From assembly GCA_019058425.1 (NCBI GenBank), contig JAHPYZ010000024.1, positions 1 to 56,290 on the forward strand: a DNA stretch of 56,290 bases, in the 5' to 3' direction. Below, piece by piece: positions 53,791 to 56,290 of this stretch. This stretch comes from Promethearchaeota archaeon (lineage in GTDB: Archaea > Asgardarchaeota > Lokiarchaeia > Sigyniarchaeales > SOKP01). A model generated the notes under the pieces. It ran no database searches. It saw only the letters and a program-made list of their open reading frames with translations, and was not told the origin of the DNA. A program made the position numbers and the translations under genes. The first letter of the stretch is position 1, and every line of letters starts with the position of its first letter.

Positions 53791-53934
53791 TCCAATTCAC
53801 CTATTTCATTACCTTCTTGAGAATAAAGTAAATATAGTTATTTAGTAAATAGGTAAAATTTGTTATTTCTAATAAGTTTTATTATGATCAATATAGACTC
53901 TTATCATCTTTACTTATTTTTAGACAGTAGTTAA

Positions 53935-54618
53935 TCACCAAATTCCTGGGATTAGTTTATACCGAGTTTTTTGAGTATATTCCTTATAACCTTCAAGTTG
54001 CTCATGAAGCATTTTATCTTCGCGAATTGTGCGGAAAATTATCATTATTATTATAATACCACATGGTATCAATCCGAATACTGATCCTAAAGCTAAACAG
54101 TGCGAAATATAGAGAATTATAACAGAAAAATACATTGGATGTCTTATTATTCGATATGGTCCTGTTGTTATAACTTTATGCCCTCTTTCTTCTTGAATTT
54201 CCACAACTCTTGAAAGATAAGTATTTTCGCGACTGACTAAAAGAAAGATAATTATTGCGATTATCATACCAATATATCCAATAATAGAAATATAGAAGGG
54301 AAGATTTGACCACTTGAATCTTACTGCATCAAAACCTGGGATTATATACAATAATATGAAAAAAGGTGTTCCAATAATACTTAACTTTTTATCCCATCTT
54401 TCTGTAGTTTTTATCTTCGCTCTAGCTTTCAGCAATTCTGGATCTTTTTTTGTTAAGTAAGTAATGAAAGATGTTGAAAAAGTAATCATTACTATTAAGT
54501 AGATCCACCCTTGAAGCCAAAATATTGTCCCTGCCGGAAGAAATAAAGCTAAAGCTATGAAAATATACATAAAAATAAATTTTACATAAGGATTTGGCTC
54601 AGAATTCTTTTCATTCAA
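53935..54618 (-). CDS. Isoprenylcysteine-methyltransferase-like membrane protein
   Basis: 227 residues, five membrane helices, and the ICMT/PEMT-type C-terminal block 'HKVITTGPYRIIRHPMYFSVIILYI' then 'TIREDKMLHEQLEGYKEYTQKTRYKLIPGIW'. It shares only this block with the protein at 14144. The TetR-type regulator is divergently encoded 150 bp away with a palindrome between, so expression is probably repressor-controlled and the protein may handle a toxic or lipid-like compound. Confidence 0.8.
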   Translation of the reverse strand: MNEKNSEPNPYVKFIFMYIFIALALFLPAGTIFWLQGWIYLIVMITFSTSFITYLTKKDPELLKARAKIKTTERWDKKLSIIGTPFFILLYIIPGFDAVRFKWSNLPFYISIIGYIGMIIAIIIFLLVSRENTYLSRVVEIQEERGHKVITTGPYRIIRHPMYFSVIILYISHCLALGSVFGLIPCGIIIIMIIFRTIREDKMLHEQLEGYKEYTQKTRYKLIPGIW

Positions 54619-54681
54619 TTAAATCACATTTAAAACTATTTTTTCATGATGATATAAAAGTCAAAACCATATTTAAGTTTA

Positions 54682-54701
54682 TCGAATCGAATTCGATTCG
54701 A
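54682..54701. promoter_or_regulatory. 20-bp perfect palindrome, probable TetR operator
   Basis: TCGAATCGAATTCGATTCGA reads the same on both strands. It lies about 64 bp before the methyltransferase-like start and 67 bp before the TetR-type start, near the middle of the shared promoter region. Length, symmetry and position fit an operator bound by a TetR dimer pair that controls both genes. Confidence 0.75.
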
Positions 54702-54768
54702 AATATTTATAATGTTTAATTACCATTATTTAATTAAATACGTTTAAAAATACTGCAAAAAATACATT

Positions 54769-55377
54769 ATGAAAAAATATGGGGCAAAGGAACTTATAAT
54801 TCAAACAGCTAACAAATTAGTTGATAAAAATGGTTATGCAAATACAAATATAATTGAGATTGCAAAAAAAGCAGATATTAGTGTAGGGACTTTATATTAT
54901 CATTTTCCGAAAGGTAAAATCGATATTCTATTGGTACTCACTAGAGAAATAGCCCAAGATTTTAAGGAAGAAGCAAAAATTTTAGGTTTTAGAGAGGATA
55001 TGGATTTCTCAACATTAGAAGAAGCTTTGTCTTATTATTTATCATTAATTATTAAACTCCATAAAAAATATCGTCTTACAATGGCAGCTTGGGAAAGCGA
55101 AATACTGTCAAATCTAGATTATTATCTTAAATTAAGAGATGAAATGGATTTAAAAAAAGAAATTCCTGATGAAATGAACTTATTCATTAAAGAAATAAAT
55201 GAATTGATCAAAAAATTCCCAAATGAAAATCTTAGTCTCGAAGGTAAGGAAAAGCAATTATATGTAATCGCTCAAGCAATAATACATAAATATACTTATG
55301 ATAATTATGGATTTAGTTCTGATGAGGAACTGTTAAAATTCTTAATAAAAATTGTCTTAACCGTTTTAAAAGACTAA
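54769..55377 (+). CDS. TetR-family transcriptional regulator
   Basis: 202 residues. The N-terminal helix-turn-helix is classical: 'LIIQTANKLVDKNGYANTNIIEIAKKADISVGTLYYHFPKGKIDIL' (about 8-53). The rest is the all-helical ligand-binding and dimer domain ('FSTLEEALSYYLSLIIKLHKKYRLTMAAWESEIL'). It likely represses the divergent methyltransferase-like gene and itself through the palindrome at 54682-54701. Ligand unknown. Confidence 0.92.
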   Translation: MKKYGAKELIIQTANKLVDKNGYANTNIIEIAKKADISVGTLYYHFPKGKIDILLVLTREIAQDFKEEAKILGFREDMDFSTLEEALSYYLSLIIKLHKKYRLTMAAWESEILSNLDYYLKLRDEMDLKKEIPDEMNLFIKEINELIKKFPNENLSLEGKEKQLYVIAQAIIHKYTYDNYGFSSDEELLKFLIKIVLTVLKD

Positions 55378-55405
55378 ATGTATAAATAAAAAAAAAAGGA
55401 AATCA

Positions 55406-56290
55406 TCAATATTTGATTCGTCTGTGGTATTTATTAATTAAAATTAATGAAATGAGCGACGCAAGACCATAAAGGAGCACCCAATTAAATCCTGGAATTT
55501 CTGGAACTGTATCTTCTGTTAAAAGTACAGTAACTTGAATGCAATTTGAAAAAGTCTGACCTGTTTGGTTATGGGCGACAATTACATAATAAAAATCTCC
55601 ACTTGAGTGAACAGTAATCGCAAATGGGGATATAGCAGATTGATACGCAAAATTCACAACACCTATGGTTATTTCCGTTATATAATTCACTGAGGCATAT
55701 ACAGAGTAATTTGTTGCTCCCTCAGAAGGGTTCCAAATAAGATTATAAGCACCATCAGTATCGGGATCACCAGCATCACTAGTAAGTGTGAAATTTCCAG
55801 GAGGATATGGTGGTAATTGAACTGATACATGGAGATTATTTGAAAATTTCTGACCTGTTTCATTATAGGCGACAACTACAAAATAATATTCTCCAATCAT
55901 CAATCCAGAAAGAGAAACTGGTGAAATTGCATCTTGTTTAGATAGTTCAGTATATATTTCACTTACATATGTAATTGGTTCGTAGGCCATATAAAGAGAG
56001 TAATTATCTGCTCCATCAGAATCAGTCCAATTAAGAGTAAACGCACCATTAGGATCTGGATCTTCAGCATCGCTAATCAAAATAAAATCTCCAGGTAACA
56101 AATGAGAATAGCTTGCCACTAGGTTATTAATACCCCAATGTGGAATGGTAAGGGTTCCTGTTGTGAGATAATCTGGATAAATTGTTCCTCCTGAGGAGAG
56201 CACTACTTTTTCTCCATCCATATGCCATTGAGTGAATATAGCTGTACCAAAAGGCCAACCTTCAACTAAATCATGAGAGGATGTAAATGC
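55406..56290 (-). CDS. Surface protein with fibronectin-III-like repeats, 5' end outside window
   Basis: The frame stays open to the window edge with an internal ATG at 56221, so the start is outside; at least 294 residues are seen. Two similar repeats of about 90 residues each begin 'SDAEDPDPNGAFTLNWTDSDGADNYSLY' and 'SDAGDPDTDGAYNLIWNPSEGATNYSVY' and end near 'FSNNLHVSVQLPPYPPG' or 'FSNCIQVTVLLTED'. A C-terminal 'VPEIPGFNWVLLYGLASLISLILINKYHRRIKY' gives a PEIPGF motif, a membrane helix and a basic tail, like surface-protein sorting or anchoring signals. Confidence 0.8.
   Translation of the reverse strand, partial: AFTSSHDLVEGWPFGTAIFTQWHMDGEKVVLSSGGTIYPDYLTTGTLTIPHWGINNLVASYSHLLPGDFILISDAEDPDPNGAFTLNWTDSDGADNYSLYMAYEPITYVSEIYTELSKQDAISPVSLSGLMIGEYYFVVVAYNETGQKFSNNLHVSVQLPPYPPGNFTLTSDAGDPDTDGAYNLIWNPSEGATNYSVYASVNYITEITIGVVNFAYQSAISPFAITVHSSGDFYYVIVAHNQTGQTFSNCIQVTVLLTEDTVPEIPGFNWVLLYGLASLISLILINKYHRRIKY

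Overview
The window looks like a piece of an Asgard (promethearchaeal, most likely Lokiarchaeia-type) archaeal genome. The DNA is AT-rich and genes are tightly packed on both strands. It combines an archaeal ribosomal protein (L10e) and methanogen-type heterodisulfide reductase/F420 enzymes with eukaryote-like parts: a ubiquitin-type cascade (Ub-like, E1, E2, JAMM protease, RING-like membrane protein), Ras-superfamily GTPases (Rab-, Rag- and MglA-like) and many longin-like domains. No CRISPR array, insertion sequence, rRNA or convincing tRNA was seen.

Left block (1-10.8 kb, minus strand): a redox operon read from 10766 toward 1. Order: HdrA, MvhD, FrhB-like, HdrB/C (HdrD-like) fusion, double-length HdrA, second MvhD, FAD oxidoreductase, and a luciferase-like (F420-type) oxidoreductase cut by the window edge. 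The first hdrA and mvhD look broken, but their six internal TGA codons each fall on a position that is cysteine in the second, all-cysteine copy of the same operon. They are best read as selenocysteine: four in HdrA (residues 18, 53, 78, 203) and two in MvhD (15, 66). A candidate SECIS hairpin region follows mvhD. Standard annotation would report fragments here.

11-26.5 kb: an epimerase-type gene and a PadR regulator with tandem operator-like repeats, two DUF998-like membrane proteins around an isoprenylcysteine-methyltransferase-like gene, a secreted superoxide-reductase-like domain, HEAT and coiled-coil proteins, a second FrhB-like protein, a Rag/Gtr-like GTPase, an alpha/beta hydrolase, 3-methyladenine glycosylase, a membrane histidine kinase and a HAD hydrolase.

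26.7-42.5 kb: a signalling/trafficking-like block. It holds a possible arrestin-fold protein, a one-pass membrane receptor-like protein with a cytoplasmic longin-like domain, MglA-like and Rab-like GTPases, three tandem paralogous TPR-longin proteins, duplicated four-helix membrane proteins, and a winged-helix/TPR regulator. A second, truncated copy of that regulator keeps its promoter and inverted repeat, which shows segmental duplication.

42.6-50.9 kb: a histidine phosphatase and an Nfu scaffold, then a plus-strand cluster of two longin-GTPase-like paralogues, JAMM protease, E1 and E2. It faces the Ub-like gene, a small membrane protein and a RING-like membrane protein on the minus strand. 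The longin-GTPases are 5 bp from the JAMM gene, so they probably belong to the same functional unit.

50.9-56.3 kb: an NDP-forming acyl-CoA synthetase-like protein without the usual phospho-histidine segment, a small membrane protein, L10e, a methyltransferase-like membrane protein divergent from a TetR regulator with a perfect 20-bp palindrome between them, and a surface protein with repeated fibronectin-III-like domains that runs off the right edge.
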